Counted from the first letter of the stretch, positions 8,810 to 17,200 are shown. The stretch: DNA of 64,000 nt from an uncultured Granulosicoccus sp. (GCA_937924505.1 CALDSR010000013.1:124001-188000); one strand, 5' to 3'. Program-made: numbers and translations. The notes: generated from the sequence alone by a model not told the origin.

Positions 8810-10101
8810 TGCTTGTCTGGTTCCTACCGCTATTTCTGGTTTTTCTATTTATCGGTTTACCCGTATTTTTCGGCATGCTCGCCGCACCCGGGATCATGCT
8901 GGTGCTAAACGGACAGGAGCGTGATCTCGCCCTGTTGTATCGCAACGTTTACAACGGCATGGACAGTTTTCCACTCATGGCCGTGCCTTTCTTCATGCTT
9001 GCGGGTGAATTGATGAACAGGGGCGGCATCACTGAACGTCTGGTCGAATTCGCGCAAGCCATGATGGGACATTTACGTGGTGGTCTGGCACATGTGAATA
9101 TTCTTTCATCGATGCTGTTTGCAGGTTTGTCTGGTTCAGCCGTGGCCGACACGTCTGCGTTGGGGTCAATGTTGATACCCGCAATGGAAAAGCAAGGCTA
9201 CACCCGACGCTTTGCTGCGGCGATTACTGCGGCAAGTTCAGTCATCGGCCCGATCATTCCGCCCTCAGGCATCATGATCATCTACGCCTATGTCATGGGC
9301 GAGAGCGTTGCGGCCTTGTTTCTTGCCGGCATTGTTCCCGGCGTGCTGGTAGGTGTCGGCTTGATGATGATGGTCGGCTTTCTGGCCAACAAGCATAACT
9401 TCCCGGTCGCCTCGGTACGCACCACCTGGCGCCAGAAAGCCAAAGCCTTTACACGCGCCTTCTTCCCATTGATGACGCCGGTAATCATTCTCGGTGGCAT
9501 TCTGTTTGGCGTCTTTACTCCAACTGAAGCGGCTGCGGTTGCTGTCCTGTACGCCCTTGTGATCGGCTTGTTTGTGCTACGCACACTCCGCATTACTGAA
9601 CTACCCGCCATTCTCAGGAAAGCGGCCCTTACCTCCAGCGTTGTGCTACTGCTGGTTGGCGCCGCTATGGCATTCAAAACGGTCGTCAGCCTGAGCCACA
9701 CGCCGGAAACGCTTGCCGCCTATATTCTCAGCCTCAGCGATAACCCGCTGATTCTCTTGTTTCTGATCAATATTCTGCTTTTCATCGTCGGCATGTTTCT
9801 CGATGCCGGGCCAGCGATCATCATTCTCGGCCCCATCCTCGGCCCAATATTCATGGATCTGGGCGTCCATCCCGTCCATTTTGCGATCATCATGTCAGTA
9901 AATTTGACAGTCGGGCTGGCAACGCCGCCAATGGGGCTGGTACTATTTGTTGCATCGTCAGTATCGGGTGAACGTGTCCAAACCATAGCTAAAACTATAT
10001 TGCCGTTTCTGGCGGTGGAAGTGCTTGTGATCTTTTTGATCACCTACTTCCCTGCTATCTCAATGACAATTCCGACACTGACTGGTTTTGTCAAACCCTG
10101 A
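8809..10101 (+). CDS. TRAP transporter large permease (DctM type)
   Basis: A 430-residue protein with about 12 hydrophobic segments. The DctM signatures are clear: FPLMAVPFFMLAGELMNRGG, LSSMLFAGLSGSAVADTSALGS, AAITAASSVIGPIIPPSGIMI, GVFTPTEAAAVAVLYAL and NLTVGLATPPMGLVLFV. This is the main translocating subunit, using the sodium gradient. Translation is coupled to the small permease through a TGATG overlap. It belongs to the monooxygenase operon, so the transported solute is probably the monooxygenase substrate. Confidence 0.96.
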   Translation: MLVWFLPLFLVFLFIGLPVFFGMLAAPGIMLVLNGQERDLALLYRNVYNGMDSFPLMAVPFFMLAGELMNRGGITERLVEFAQAMMGHLRGGLAHVNILSSMLFAGLSGSAVADTSALGSMLIPAMEKQGYTRRFAAAITAASSVIGPIIPPSGIMIIYAYVMGESVAALFLAGIVPGVLVGVGLMMMVGFLANKHNFPVASVRTTWRQKAKAFTRAFFPLMTPVIILGGILFGVFTPTEAAAVAVLYALVIGLFVLRTLRITELPAILRKAALTSSVVLLLVGAAMAFKTVVSLSHTPETLAAYILSLSDNPLILLFLINILLFIVGMFLDAGPAIIILGPILGPIFMDLGVHPVHFAIIMSVNLTVGLATPPMGLVLFVASSVSGERVQTIAKTILPFLAVEVLVIFLITYFPAISMTIPTLTGFVKP

Positions 10102-10120
10102 ATCTATTGATACAAGATTC
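10100..10120 (+). repeat. Hairpin between dctM and dctP containing TTGATACA
   Basis: GAATCT and AGATTC pair across a 9-base loop ATTGATACA, just after the permease stop and 10 bases before the strong GGAGGA ribosome site of the binding-protein gene. Intercistronic hairpins here often raise the level of the binding protein by protecting or attenuating mRNA. The loop repeats the core of the elements at 5466-5504. Confidence 0.4.
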
Positions 10121-10141
10121 GACTATTCCTGGAGGAAATAA

Positions 10142-11200
10142 ATGATAAAAATGAAAAGATCGATGTTGTTATCGGCAGCGCTGTTATCGTTGACAGCGTT
10201 TACTGCAACGGCTGCAGATATCACGTTGCGAGCCACGGCCAACTCGAATGAAAACGATGAAGACTATGACGGTCTTGTTGTGTTCAAAAACCATGTAGAA
10301 AGCGCATCCAATGGCAAGATCGCTGTTGAATTGTTCATTGGTACTCAGTTATGTTCCAAAGGTGCCGAGTGCCTGCAAGGTATTGCGGATGGTTCGATCG
10401 ACATCTACATTTCAACATCCGGTGGTGCCGCAGGTATCTTCCCTTACGTTCAGGTGCTTGACCTTCCTTACCTGATGGCCAATGACCGAGTCGCTGAAGG
10501 TGTACTTACGGGTGACTTCACTCGCAAGATGCGTGACATGGCACTGGCCAGCTCCAACGATCAGATTCGTCTGATGACGATCGGCAATACCGGTGGTTGG
10601 AGAAACTTCGCCAATACCAAGCGTCGTGTTCAAAAACCAGAAGACATGGATGGTCTGAAAATTCGCACCGTTGTCGCTGATCTCCCGCAAGAGCTTGTCA
10701 AAGCGCTTGGTGCATCACCGACACCGATTCCCTGGCCTGAGTTGTTCACATCATTCCAAACAGGTGTTGTTGAAGGCTCAAAGAATGGCATCACCGATAT
10801 CATGGGTATGAAGTTTCCGGACGCTGGTCTGCAATATGTCACCCTGGATGGCCACGCCTACATGGGCGCCCTGTGGTGGATGAACAATGACAGGTTCAAG
10901 TCAATGGACGAAGGCCTTCGCCAAGTGGTAGTCGACGGCTTTGCCGCCTTGCAGCAAGCAACCTTTGCATCACCCAAGCGTAAGTCAATTGCCGCTTATG
11001 AAGAATTTGTTGCAGGTGGCGGAGATCTGTACGTGCCAACACCTGAAGAAAAGGCGGCATTCAAAGCAGCTGCTGAGCCTGTGTATGCATGGTTCAAGGA
11101 AAACGTCGATGGCGGACCAGAAATTTTTGATGCGCTGAACGAGGCTGTCGCCGTGACCGAAAAATCGCTTGCCGATGGCAATGCGAAGGATCTCAACTGA
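10142..11200 (+). CDS. TRAP substrate-binding protein (DctP type)
   Basis: A 352-residue periplasmic protein. The signal peptide is KMKRSMLLSAALLSLTAFTATAA, cut before DITLRATAN. The DctP core shows GLKIRTVVADLPQELVKALGASPTPIPWPELFTSFQTGVVEG. The arginine of the KIRT motif normally clamps a carboxylate, so a carboxylated or similarly charged ligand is likely. GGAGGA stands 5 bases before the ATG, the strongest ribosome site of the operon, matching the excess of binding protein usually needed. The operon ends here at a clear terminator. Confidence 0.96.
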   Translation: MIKMKRSMLLSAALLSLTAFTATAADITLRATANSNENDEDYDGLVVFKNHVESASNGKIAVELFIGTQLCSKGAECLQGIADGSIDIYISTSGGAAGIFPYVQVLDLPYLMANDRVAEGVLTGDFTRKMRDMALASSNDQIRLMTIGNTGGWRNFANTKRRVQKPEDMDGLKIRTVVADLPQELVKALGASPTPIPWPELFTSFQTGVVEGSKNGITDIMGMKFPDAGLQYVTLDGHAYMGALWWMNNDRFKSMDEGLRQVVVDGFAALQQATFASPKRKSIAAYEEFVAGGGDLYVPTPEEKAAFKAAAEPVYAWFKENVDGGPEIFDALNEAVAVTEKSLADGNAKDLN

Positions 11201-11234
11201 TCTTGGCTAATCGATAGCCAGACGTCGTTCTGAC

Positions 11235-11275
11235 AATGACCGTGGGGTTAACTTATCAACCCTGCGGTCATTTTT
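11235..11275 (+). terminator. Rho-independent terminator of the monooxygenase-TRAP operon
   Basis: AATGACCG at 11235 pairs with CGGTCATT, with an inner GGGTT/AACCC pairing, followed by TTTTT. It sits 34 bases after the dctP stop. The hairpin with a T-run is a standard intrinsic terminator. Confidence 0.85.
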
Positions 11276-11308
11276 ACAAACAAGTGCTTTGCATGAATAT
11301 TTACGCGC

Positions 11309-11794
11309 CTAGTCCAGCGGATAGATCCACGACTTGTAGTCGTCAATCAATTTATGCGCCTGCGTGATCTCCTCTTCAGTCATTTTCTTGATGACCTCTT
11401 CCTGGCTGATCGCAGCATCCGGGTCACCGCCGATCGCCGACAGAACGTACCAGGTGTAGGCTCGAACAAGATCCGGCGCAGGCATTCCACGCCCGACCTC
11501 GTAGTACCAACCAATTCCAGACTGCGCCCCGGGGTGCCCCTTCAGAGAGGCACGCAAATACCAATCAAATGCGCGAACATCATCTCGCTCGACACCGAGA
11601 CCCATCGCGTACATAACACCAATCAACTCTTCAGCATCTGCATTACCCGCGCGAGCCGCTGGCAACAATGCTTGCATGGCCTTGGTAAAGTGCCCTTGCT
11701 CCATCAGATCACGCGCTGGTTCAATTTCAGCAAAAAGTGGTGCGCCGTAACAACAACAGAGCACAATGCCAAGCATCCTGAACGTTTTTCTCAT
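11309..11794 (-). CDS. Sel1-repeat protein, exported
   Basis: A 161-residue protein with an N-terminal signal (MRKTFRMLGIVLCCCYGAPLFA). At least two Sel1/TPR-like repeats follow: ARAGNADAEELIGVMYAMGLGVERD and ASLKGHPGAQSGIGWYYEVGRG, with a third partial one (YTWYVLSAIGGDPDA). Sel1 proteins form solenoids for protein-protein contacts in the periplasm. Partner and role are unknown. The gene is divergent from the haem peroxidase, with under 60 bases between them. Confidence 0.85.
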   Translation of the reverse strand: MRKTFRMLGIVLCCCYGAPLFAEIEPARDLMEQGHFTKAMQALLPAARAGNADAEELIGVMYAMGLGVERDDVRAFDWYLRASLKGHPGAQSGIGWYYEVGRGMPAPDLVRAYTWYVLSAIGGDPDAAISQEEVIKKMTEEEITQAHKLIDDYKSWIYPLD

Positions 11795-11851
11795 CTTATA
11801 TCCTCTGATTCATCTGCCGTCAGCCAGCACGCGTTACAACGCAAGTCAGGC

Positions 11852-13165
11852 TTGTTCGGTTTCGTTCTGACAAGTGTACTGTCAAGCCCTTTGACTTTGG
11901 CAGACTCCCTACCAGAGCGTTTGACCGCGGATGATTTTCTCCCCCAGAACAAAACCGAAGCAAAGCTTGGTCAGCTCCTTTTCTACGACAAAATTCTATC
12001 CGGAAACAAGAATATTTCCTGCGGAACCTGTCATCATCACGATTTTTTCGGCAGCGACGGACTTTCCTTGGGGATTGGCGAAGGCGGTGTTGGACTCGGT
12101 CCTGAAAGAACTGGCGGTAGTGGCCCGTCACGCATAAAGCGCCGCATACCGAGAAACGCTCCTGCACTGTGGAATCTCGGCGCCAAGGAAATCAAAGTAC
12201 TGTTTCATGATGGTCGTCTGACCCCATCCGAATTGTACGGCAACGGCTTTAATTCACCCGCCGAAGAACGACTGCCAGACGGTTTGTCAGGTCTCCTCGC
12301 AGCGCAGGCCCTTTTTCCCGTGACAGCGCGTTTCGAGATGGCAGGAGACCCGGAAGAGAATTCAGTCGCACGAGCATCTTTCGATCGCATCGATCATGTC
12401 TGGCCGATCATCACCAAACGTATTCAAGCTAATGCAGAGTACGTTGACGCCTTTGTGAACACATTTGATCATATTGATGCTGCCGGCGATATCCACATAG
12501 TCGATATCGCCAATGCCCTGGGCGCATTCATCGGGCTCGAATGGCAATCATTTGATTCACCATTCGACGACTATCTGGCAGGCAATTCAAACGCCATGTC
12601 TCCCGCACAAACAAGAGGCATGAACCTGTTCTATGGCGAAGCTGGATGCAGCGCCTGTCACTCAGGCCCCTTATTGACCGATCAGAAATTTCACGCTCTC
12701 GCGTTACCACCTTACGGCCCTGGACGTACACGACTTTTTGACCTGCTTCCGCGAGACATGGGGCACCTGAATGAATCCGACGATTTGCTTGATCGTTATC
12801 GATTCAGAACCCCCTCTCTGCGTAACGTCGAACTTACTGGGCCGTACGGACATAACGGTGCTTATCGAGAACTGACACGTATGGTCGAACATCATTTGAA
12901 TCCGCTTGATGCCTTGTCACGCTGGACGATGGCTGATGCATCGATGCCTGATGTTCCCTGGCTGGTCGCGAGTGATCTTCTGGTTCATGATGACCTCAGA
13001 GAAATGCTTCGTTATAAAAACAAAGTTGATATAGAAACAAAGACACTCAATCCTGAAGCGGTTGCCGATCTCGTGGAATTTCTTCACGCACTGACCGGGA
13101 AAGGTGTGCATGAGAACCCATTTGGACGCCCTGATGCGGTGCCCAGTGGCCTTAGCGTTGACTAA
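11852..13165 (+). CDS. Di-haem cytochrome c peroxidase / MauG family protein
   Basis: Two c-type haem motifs are visible, CGTCH at about residue 57 and CSACH at about residue 266, giving the two-domain bacterial peroxidase plan; other family segments are RIPRNAPALWNLG, LFHDGRLTPSE, FRTPSLRNVELTGPYGHNG and the Phe-rich C-terminus. Such proteins work in the periplasm on H2O2 or on protein residues. The start is uncertain: no ATG or GTG fits, and TTG at 11852 gives a plausible short signal (FVLTSVLSSPLTLA). The frame stays open back to 11354, but that part overlaps the opposite Sel1 gene and is not typical of the family. Confidence 0.85.
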   Translation: MFGFVLTSVLSSPLTLADSLPERLTADDFLPQNKTEAKLGQLLFYDKILSGNKNISCGTCHHHDFFGSDGLSLGIGEGGVGLGPERTGGSGPSRIKRRIPRNAPALWNLGAKEIKVLFHDGRLTPSELYGNGFNSPAEERLPDGLSGLLAAQALFPVTARFEMAGDPEENSVARASFDRIDHVWPIITKRIQANAEYVDAFVNTFDHIDAAGDIHIVDIANALGAFIGLEWQSFDSPFDDYLAGNSNAMSPAQTRGMNLFYGEAGCSACHSGPLLTDQKFHALALPPYGPGRTRLFDLLPRDMGHLNESDDLLDRYRFRTPSLRNVELTGPYGHNGAYRELTRMVEHHLNPLDALSRWTMADASMPDVPWLVASDLLVHDDLREMLRYKNKVDIETKTLNPEAVADLVEFLHALTGKGVHENPFGRPDAVPSGLSVD

Positions 13166-13178
13166 GACCGAAAACAGC

Positions 13179-13198
13179 GGACGCGCATTAGCGCGTCC
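13179..13198. terminator. Strong hairpin between convergent peroxidase and isocitrate lyase genes
   Basis: GGACGCGC and GCGCGTCC form a perfect 8-bp stem around ATTA. Read on the minus strand it is followed by GCTGTTTTC, so it probably ends the isocitrate lyase transcript 58 bases after that stop. It may also act on the peroxidase transcript. Confidence 0.65.
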
Positions 13199-13255
13199 AG
13201 CCACAAAGTGACATTAGCTGTCTCGGCTTATTAACCACTTACTAAAACGCTCACC

Positions 13256-14854
13256 TTAACCAAACTGATTCATCGTATTATCCTCACCTGAGGCTTTCAA
13301 GGCTTGTGCACCAGAGAAGTACTCTTTGTGGTCATCACCAATATTCGATCCAGCCATATCCTGGTGTTTCACACAAGCTAGACCATTGCGAATTTCACGG
13401 CGTTGAACATCACGCACGTATGCCAACATGCCCATTTCACCAAAGTAGTCCTTAGCCAATGAGTCAGTCGATAGTGCTGCTGTGTGGTATGTCGGCAGCG
13501 TAATCAAGTGATGGAAGATACCAGCCTGCTGCGCAGCGTCCTTTTGAAACGATTGGATTCGCATATCGGCTTCCACTGACAAATCCGTATCGTCGTATTT
13601 AGCATCCATTAATTCTTCGCGGTTGTACAAGACAAGATCTTTACCTTCAGCAGCCCACGCATCGAAGACTTGTTGGCGGAAGTTTAAGGTCCAATTGAAC
13701 GATGGGCTGTTGTTGTAAATAAGTTTAGCGTTCGGAATAACTTCACGAATACGACTTACCATGCCACCAATTTGATCTATATGCGGCTTCTCAGTTTCAA
13801 TCCACAGTAAATCTGCACCGTTTTGTAGTGATGTAATGCAATCGAGTACACAGCGATCTTCACCTGTCCCTGGCTTGAAAGCAAACAGCCCGTTCGGCAG
13901 GCGTTTAGCGCGGAACATTTTATTATCGCGTGGAATGATGACATCACCAGAATTCAAGCCCGATGCATTGTCTACCTCTTCACCATCGATGAAGCTCGTA
14001 TACAAATCCGCCAGATCACCTTCAGATGTGGATACTGGTATTTTCTGTGTGAGACCGGCACCCAATGAATCCGTACGGGCAACGATAACACCGTCTTCAA
14101 CACCCATTTCCAGGAACGCATACCGTAGCGCATTGATTTTTGCAATAAAATCCTCGTGAGGAACGGTCACCTTTCCGTCCTGATGTCCGCATTGCTTGAC
14201 ATCAGAGACCTGATTTTCTATTTGCAAGCAACAAGCACCAGCTTCAATCATTTTTTTTGCTAATAAATAGGTCGCTTCTTCATTACCAAAACCGGCATCA
14301 ATGTCGGCGATGATTGGCACGACGTGGGTTTGAAAATTATCGATCTTTTCGATGGCAGCCTTTTCTCCCACTTCGTTGCCCGAAGCACGTGCAGCATCCA
14401 ACTCTGTATATAGATGGTGCAGTTCGCGAGCATCGGCTTGTTTCAAGAATGTGTATAGCTCTTCTATAAGCGCAGGGACACTTGTCTTTTCATGAATGGA
14501 CTGATCTGGCAAGGGGCCAAACTCTGAGCGTAAGGCTGCGATCATCCAACCCGATAAATACAAGTATCGCCCCTTGGTCGATTCAAAGTGCTTTTTTATA
14601 CTGATCATCTTTTGTTGGCCGATAAACCCGTGCCAGCAACCCAAGGATTGGGTGTACTTGGATGGATCGTTATCATATTCAGCCATATCTTCCCGCATGA
14701 TGCCGGCGTTGTATTTAGCGATATCTAGCCCTGTTTTGAATCGATTTTGTAAACGCATGCGGGCGACTGATTCAGGGTCAATCGCTGACCACTGGTGCCC
14801 ATTAGCAGATATCACATTATTGGCGTCGTGCAGTGCTTGTTTATAAGTTGTCAT
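13256..14854 (-). CDS. aceA: Isocitrate lyase, long form
   Basis: Cleaves isocitrate to glyoxylate and succinate, the first step of the glyoxylate shunt needed for growth on acetate and fatty acids. At 532 residues it is the long type found in Acinetobacter, Pseudomonas and Vibrio relatives rather than the 430-residue E. coli type. Signatures are the catalytic-loop motif KQCGHQDGKVTVPHEDF, THVVPIIADIDAGFGNEEA, GACCLQIENQ and the C-terminal AGSNIGDDHKEYFSG. AAGGA lies just upstream of the ATG. No malate synthase gene is in the window. An unknown small gene precedes it, and a divergent XRE/DUF3612 regulator lies beyond. Confidence 0.97.
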   Translation of the reverse strand: MTTYKQALHDANNVISANGHQWSAIDPESVARMRLQNRFKTGLDIAKYNAGIMREDMAEYDNDPSKYTQSLGCWHGFIGQQKMISIKKHFESTKGRYLYLSGWMIAALRSEFGPLPDQSIHEKTSVPALIEELYTFLKQADARELHHLYTELDAARASGNEVGEKAAIEKIDNFQTHVVPIIADIDAGFGNEEATYLLAKKMIEAGACCLQIENQVSDVKQCGHQDGKVTVPHEDFIAKINALRYAFLEMGVEDGVIVARTDSLGAGLTQKIPVSTSEGDLADLYTSFIDGEEVDNASGLNSGDVIIPRDNKMFRAKRLPNGLFAFKPGTGEDRCVLDCITSLQNGADLLWIETEKPHIDQIGGMVSRIREVIPNAKLIYNNSPSFNWTLNFRQQVFDAWAAEGKDLVLYNREELMDAKYDDTDLSVEADMRIQSFQKDAAQQAGIFHHLITLPTYHTAALSTDSLAKDYFGEMGMLAYVRDVQRREIRNGLACVKHQDMAGSNIGDDHKEYFSGAQALKASGEDNTMNQFG

Positions 14855-14935
14855 GAATGTGTCCTTATTTCAGGAATAGTTAAAGAGAAAGTAAAAATTG
14901 GTAGTGAGAAACCGTTGATCAGTAGCCGCTTCGAA

Positions 14936-15280
14936 TCAAGCGCTTAACACCATGTTCAAATGAACCCGATCAATACAGGGGTGCTGGACCGGCCCACCCG
15001 ATTGACAGTTCTGCAGATAGATTTGAACGTGGATCTCTCCACTGCTTAATGAAATGGCAGTAAGCCCGTCTAATGATCCGTCTGCCGTCTGGAACTGTGA
15101 AGGCGTGGCCAGGCTGGTGGTTGAGCCGTCGAACTTGATAGCCATCAAATTATTGAAATACTCCAGATAAGCTCTGACGTCGCGGTGGGATCCGGAGCGA
15201 AGTGGAAATTGCTTATCCAAAACATCGGTAATCGCTGCGCTTGAGAAGTCTTCTTGCGTAATAACGTCGTTAGTGCCCAT
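14936..15280 (-). CDS. Small conserved-looking protein upstream of isocitrate lyase, unknown function
   Basis: A 114-residue soluble protein starting MGTNDVITQEDFSSAAI, with GSHRDVRAYLEYFNNLMAIKFDG in the centre and a beta-rich C-terminus (TAISLSSGEIHVQIYL). I recognise no family. It is 81 bases upstream of aceA on the same strand and shares the intergenic promoter region with the divergent regulator, so it is probably expressed with the glyoxylate shunt. There is no signal peptide and no membrane segment. Confidence 0.65.
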   Translation of the reverse strand: MGTNDVITQEDFSSAAITDVLDKQFPLRSGSHRDVRAYLEYFNNLMAIKFDGSTTSLATPSQFQTADGSLDGLTAISLSSGEIHVQIYLQNCQSGGPVQHPCIDRVHLNMVLSA

Positions 15281-15333
15281 GTCGTTCTACCTCGGTTCGT
15301 AGAAAAAGCTTGAAAGTGTTTTTCGAAATAGAT

Positions 15334-15352
15334 GGCCGCAAGCGATGCGGCC
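15334..15352. repeat. GC-rich inverted repeat in the divergent aceA-regulator region
   Basis: GGCCGC and GCGGCC surround a 7-base spacer AAGCGAT, about midway between the small protein start (15280) and the regulator start (15433). It could be an operator or a leader hairpin. Nothing else decides between these. Confidence 0.35.
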
Positions 15353-15394
15353 TCTTGTTCGTTGGCGTGAAGTCTAAGTAGAAATGAACTAGAA

Positions 15395-15430
15395 TTGCAC
15401 AAGAAAAATTTCACAATGTATATTTTACAA
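15395..15430. promoter_or_regulatory. Three phased TTNNACAA repeats before the regulator gene
   Basis: TTGCACAA (15395), TTTCACAA (15409) and TTTTACAA (15423) start exactly 14 bases apart and end 2 bases before the regulator ATG. Direct repeats at fixed spacing next to the start suggest autoregulation by the XRE protein. This is inference from sequence pattern only. Confidence 0.4.
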
Positions 15431-15432
15431 AC

Positions 15433-16950
15433 ATGGTTATGCCAAGCAAAATACGCAACGCACATTTCTTAGGTACAAAAATCCGTAACCTAAGAAAAAA
15501 CAACAACTTAACTATGGAAGACCTGTCCGCTCGCTGTGTAAAAATCAATGCAGAGTCGGCCCCATCCGTGTCATATTTATCGATGATTGAGCGCGGAAAA
15601 CGGCATCCGAGTGAAATGATGCTGTCCGTTATTGCAGCAGTTTTTCAAAAGGATGTGACGTGGTTCCTGGATGATGTCCCCGAACAGCAGGCGATTGTGC
15701 CCGACCGAGGGAACCGTGGCGGTATCACCGGAATGGCGCTTGAACCGGGTTTTTTGTTCTCCAACGATATTCTTCAAATCGCCATACCCGAAATGCTTTC
15801 ACAAACTGGCGTGTCGGGAAGACAATTCGCACACCTGCTTATTCGAGCCCATCAAGAACATCACCAGAACCATTTTCCAGAACTGGAGCGGGCAGCCGAG
15901 TCGGTTGGCAAGAAACAACTGCCGTTAACGGTTGAGGCCTTGACCGAGATTTGTCGTGATATGAGCCTGACAATCGAGTGGTTCGATGAATTGAGCGTCG
16001 CTGAAATCAATCGCATCGGCGCTCGACAGGATTCCATCGTACGTTCTTATTTTATTGCGCCGAACATTATTCGGCTGAACAAATCTTTACAAGCACAGCC
16101 AAGACGGCTGAAATACGATCTCGCCGTGTACATCGGGCATCATGTATTGCACTCGGGTGATGGCGTAAAAAGCCCTATGTATGCCGGTAGTCGAGCGACG
16201 GCAACCGGTCGTGGAAACATTGCTAGTGCCGAAGCGTCCAGTGCCATCAATGCACAAGATATCGTTCACGCGTGGCGAGATTTTGAGTGCAGTTTTTTCG
16301 CTAGTGCGTTGTTATGTCCAAAGGTTGCCTTCCGCCGCTTGCTAGAACGTCACGCACACGAAGTGAATGTTGCGGATATTGCTGATGTGTCTGCATCCGT
16401 TGCGATGCGGCGCATGACGGCAGTTTCTTCCTATTCGCATTGGCATTATTTTGATGCCTACCCACCTGGCCGCCTGACAGCGGTTTATCGAGGCAATGGT
16501 ATTCCCCTACCCTGGGGCAATATGCGCCTGGTTCAGGACCCCTGTCAGCATTGGGCAGTGTTTCGCATGATCAGCGCCAGTGATACCGGGACTTCAGCGC
16601 AAATTTCAGTACTAGATGTCGGGGATGAATCGCGAATTTATTGCTGCGAGTCAATTAAGGTGCAAGATATGGTCAGTAAGGAACACGTGCTGTGTGCAGG
16701 CGTTGATTTAAATCCAGCTTTAGCAGCACAAGGTATTAGTGCGCAAGAAATGGCAAATGAATTGAAACAAGCGTGCATTGATAACGGCGGTTCAGTTGAC
16801 ATTCCGCCCGCCATTCGACAGGAGTTCAGCCGCGTGTCTCGTATTCTTAACATTGCCTGGTTGGAACGGGGAATAGAAAAGAAAGCACGTCTAATTTGCC
16901 CGCGAAGCAGTGCTTGCCCTCGGAACCCTAAATGCCATATATCACTATGA
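15433..16950 (+). CDS. XRE-family regulator with DUF3612, candidate glyoxylate-shunt regulator
   Basis: A 505-residue protein. Residues 12-85 are an XRE helix-turn-helix (FLGTKIRNLRKNNNLTMEDLS ... PSVSYLSMIERGKRHPSEMML). The long remainder resembles the DUF3612/RamB-like short-chain acyl regulators: a degenerate metallopeptidase-like part (YDLAVYIGHHVLH) and a C-terminal region ending in a Cys cluster (ICPRSSACPRNPKC). Proteins of this plan are commonly next to isocitrate lyase and control acetate or propionate genes, probably by sensing an acyl-CoA. It is divergent from the aceA unit. Translation starts at ATG 15433 or 15439. Confidence 0.85.
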   Translation: MVMPSKIRNAHFLGTKIRNLRKNNNLTMEDLSARCVKINAESAPSVSYLSMIERGKRHPSEMMLSVIAAVFQKDVTWFLDDVPEQQAIVPDRGNRGGITGMALEPGFLFSNDILQIAIPEMLSQTGVSGRQFAHLLIRAHQEHHQNHFPELERAAESVGKKQLPLTVEALTEICRDMSLTIEWFDELSVAEINRIGARQDSIVRSYFIAPNIIRLNKSLQAQPRRLKYDLAVYIGHHVLHSGDGVKSPMYAGSRATATGRGNIASAEASSAINAQDIVHAWRDFECSFFASALLCPKVAFRRLLERHAHEVNVADIADVSASVAMRRMTAVSSYSHWHYFDAYPPGRLTAVYRGNGIPLPWGNMRLVQDPCQHWAVFRMISASDTGTSAQISVLDVGDESRIYCCESIKVQDMVSKEHVLCAGVDLNPALAAQGISAQEMANELKQACIDNGGSVDIPPAIRQEFSRVSRILNIAWLERGIEKKARLICPRSSACPRNPKCHISL

Positions 16951-16995
16951 GCGCATACCACCATGAGCGCGTATCACCATGAACACGTATCACTT
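16939..16995. repeat. 16-bp tandem repeat, about 3.5 copies
   Basis: Successive 16-base units begin at 16939, 16955, 16971 and 16987 (partial), with consensus RTAYCACYATGAGCGC. The first unit contains the stop codon of the XRE regulator, so the repeat grew across the gene end. Function is unknown; slippage expansion is likely. Confidence 0.6.
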
Positions 16996-17110
16996 GAACC
17001 ACCAATGGTGATGTAAAGATGACTGGACGGCACGTCACAACGGCAGCGGAACAGGCAAATTGGAGAGCGATCGAGGTACTCTGTAACACAAAGCCATGAA
17101 TTAACAGCAG

Positions 17111-17135
17111 TGTCCCACAAGTCTATTGTGGGACA
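17111..17135. terminator. Perfect 10-bp hairpin between convergent genes
   Basis: TGTCCCACAA and TTGTGGGACA pair perfectly across the 5-base loop GTCTA. It lies between the 3' ends of the XRE regulator and the XdhC gene, where a bidirectional terminator is expected. No T-run follows on either strand, so it may instead be an RNA-stabilising stem. Confidence 0.5.
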
Positions 17136-17200
17136 CGTACACATTAATTATCCGGATTTCACTAGCGTGCTGCTGGCTGATGAAAGAAGACCCCAAGGTG

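Noticed and set aside
11354..11851. N-terminal extension of the haem peroxidase frame by 166 codons
   Set aside because: It is antisense to the well-supported Sel1 gene, is not typical of the peroxidase family and precedes a signal-peptide-like segment that must be N-terminal.
15145..15465. A 106-codon minus-strand frame across the aceA-regulator promoter
   Set aside because: It overlaps the small protein gene in another frame and the regulator's 5' end; the repeats and hairpin argue for a control region.
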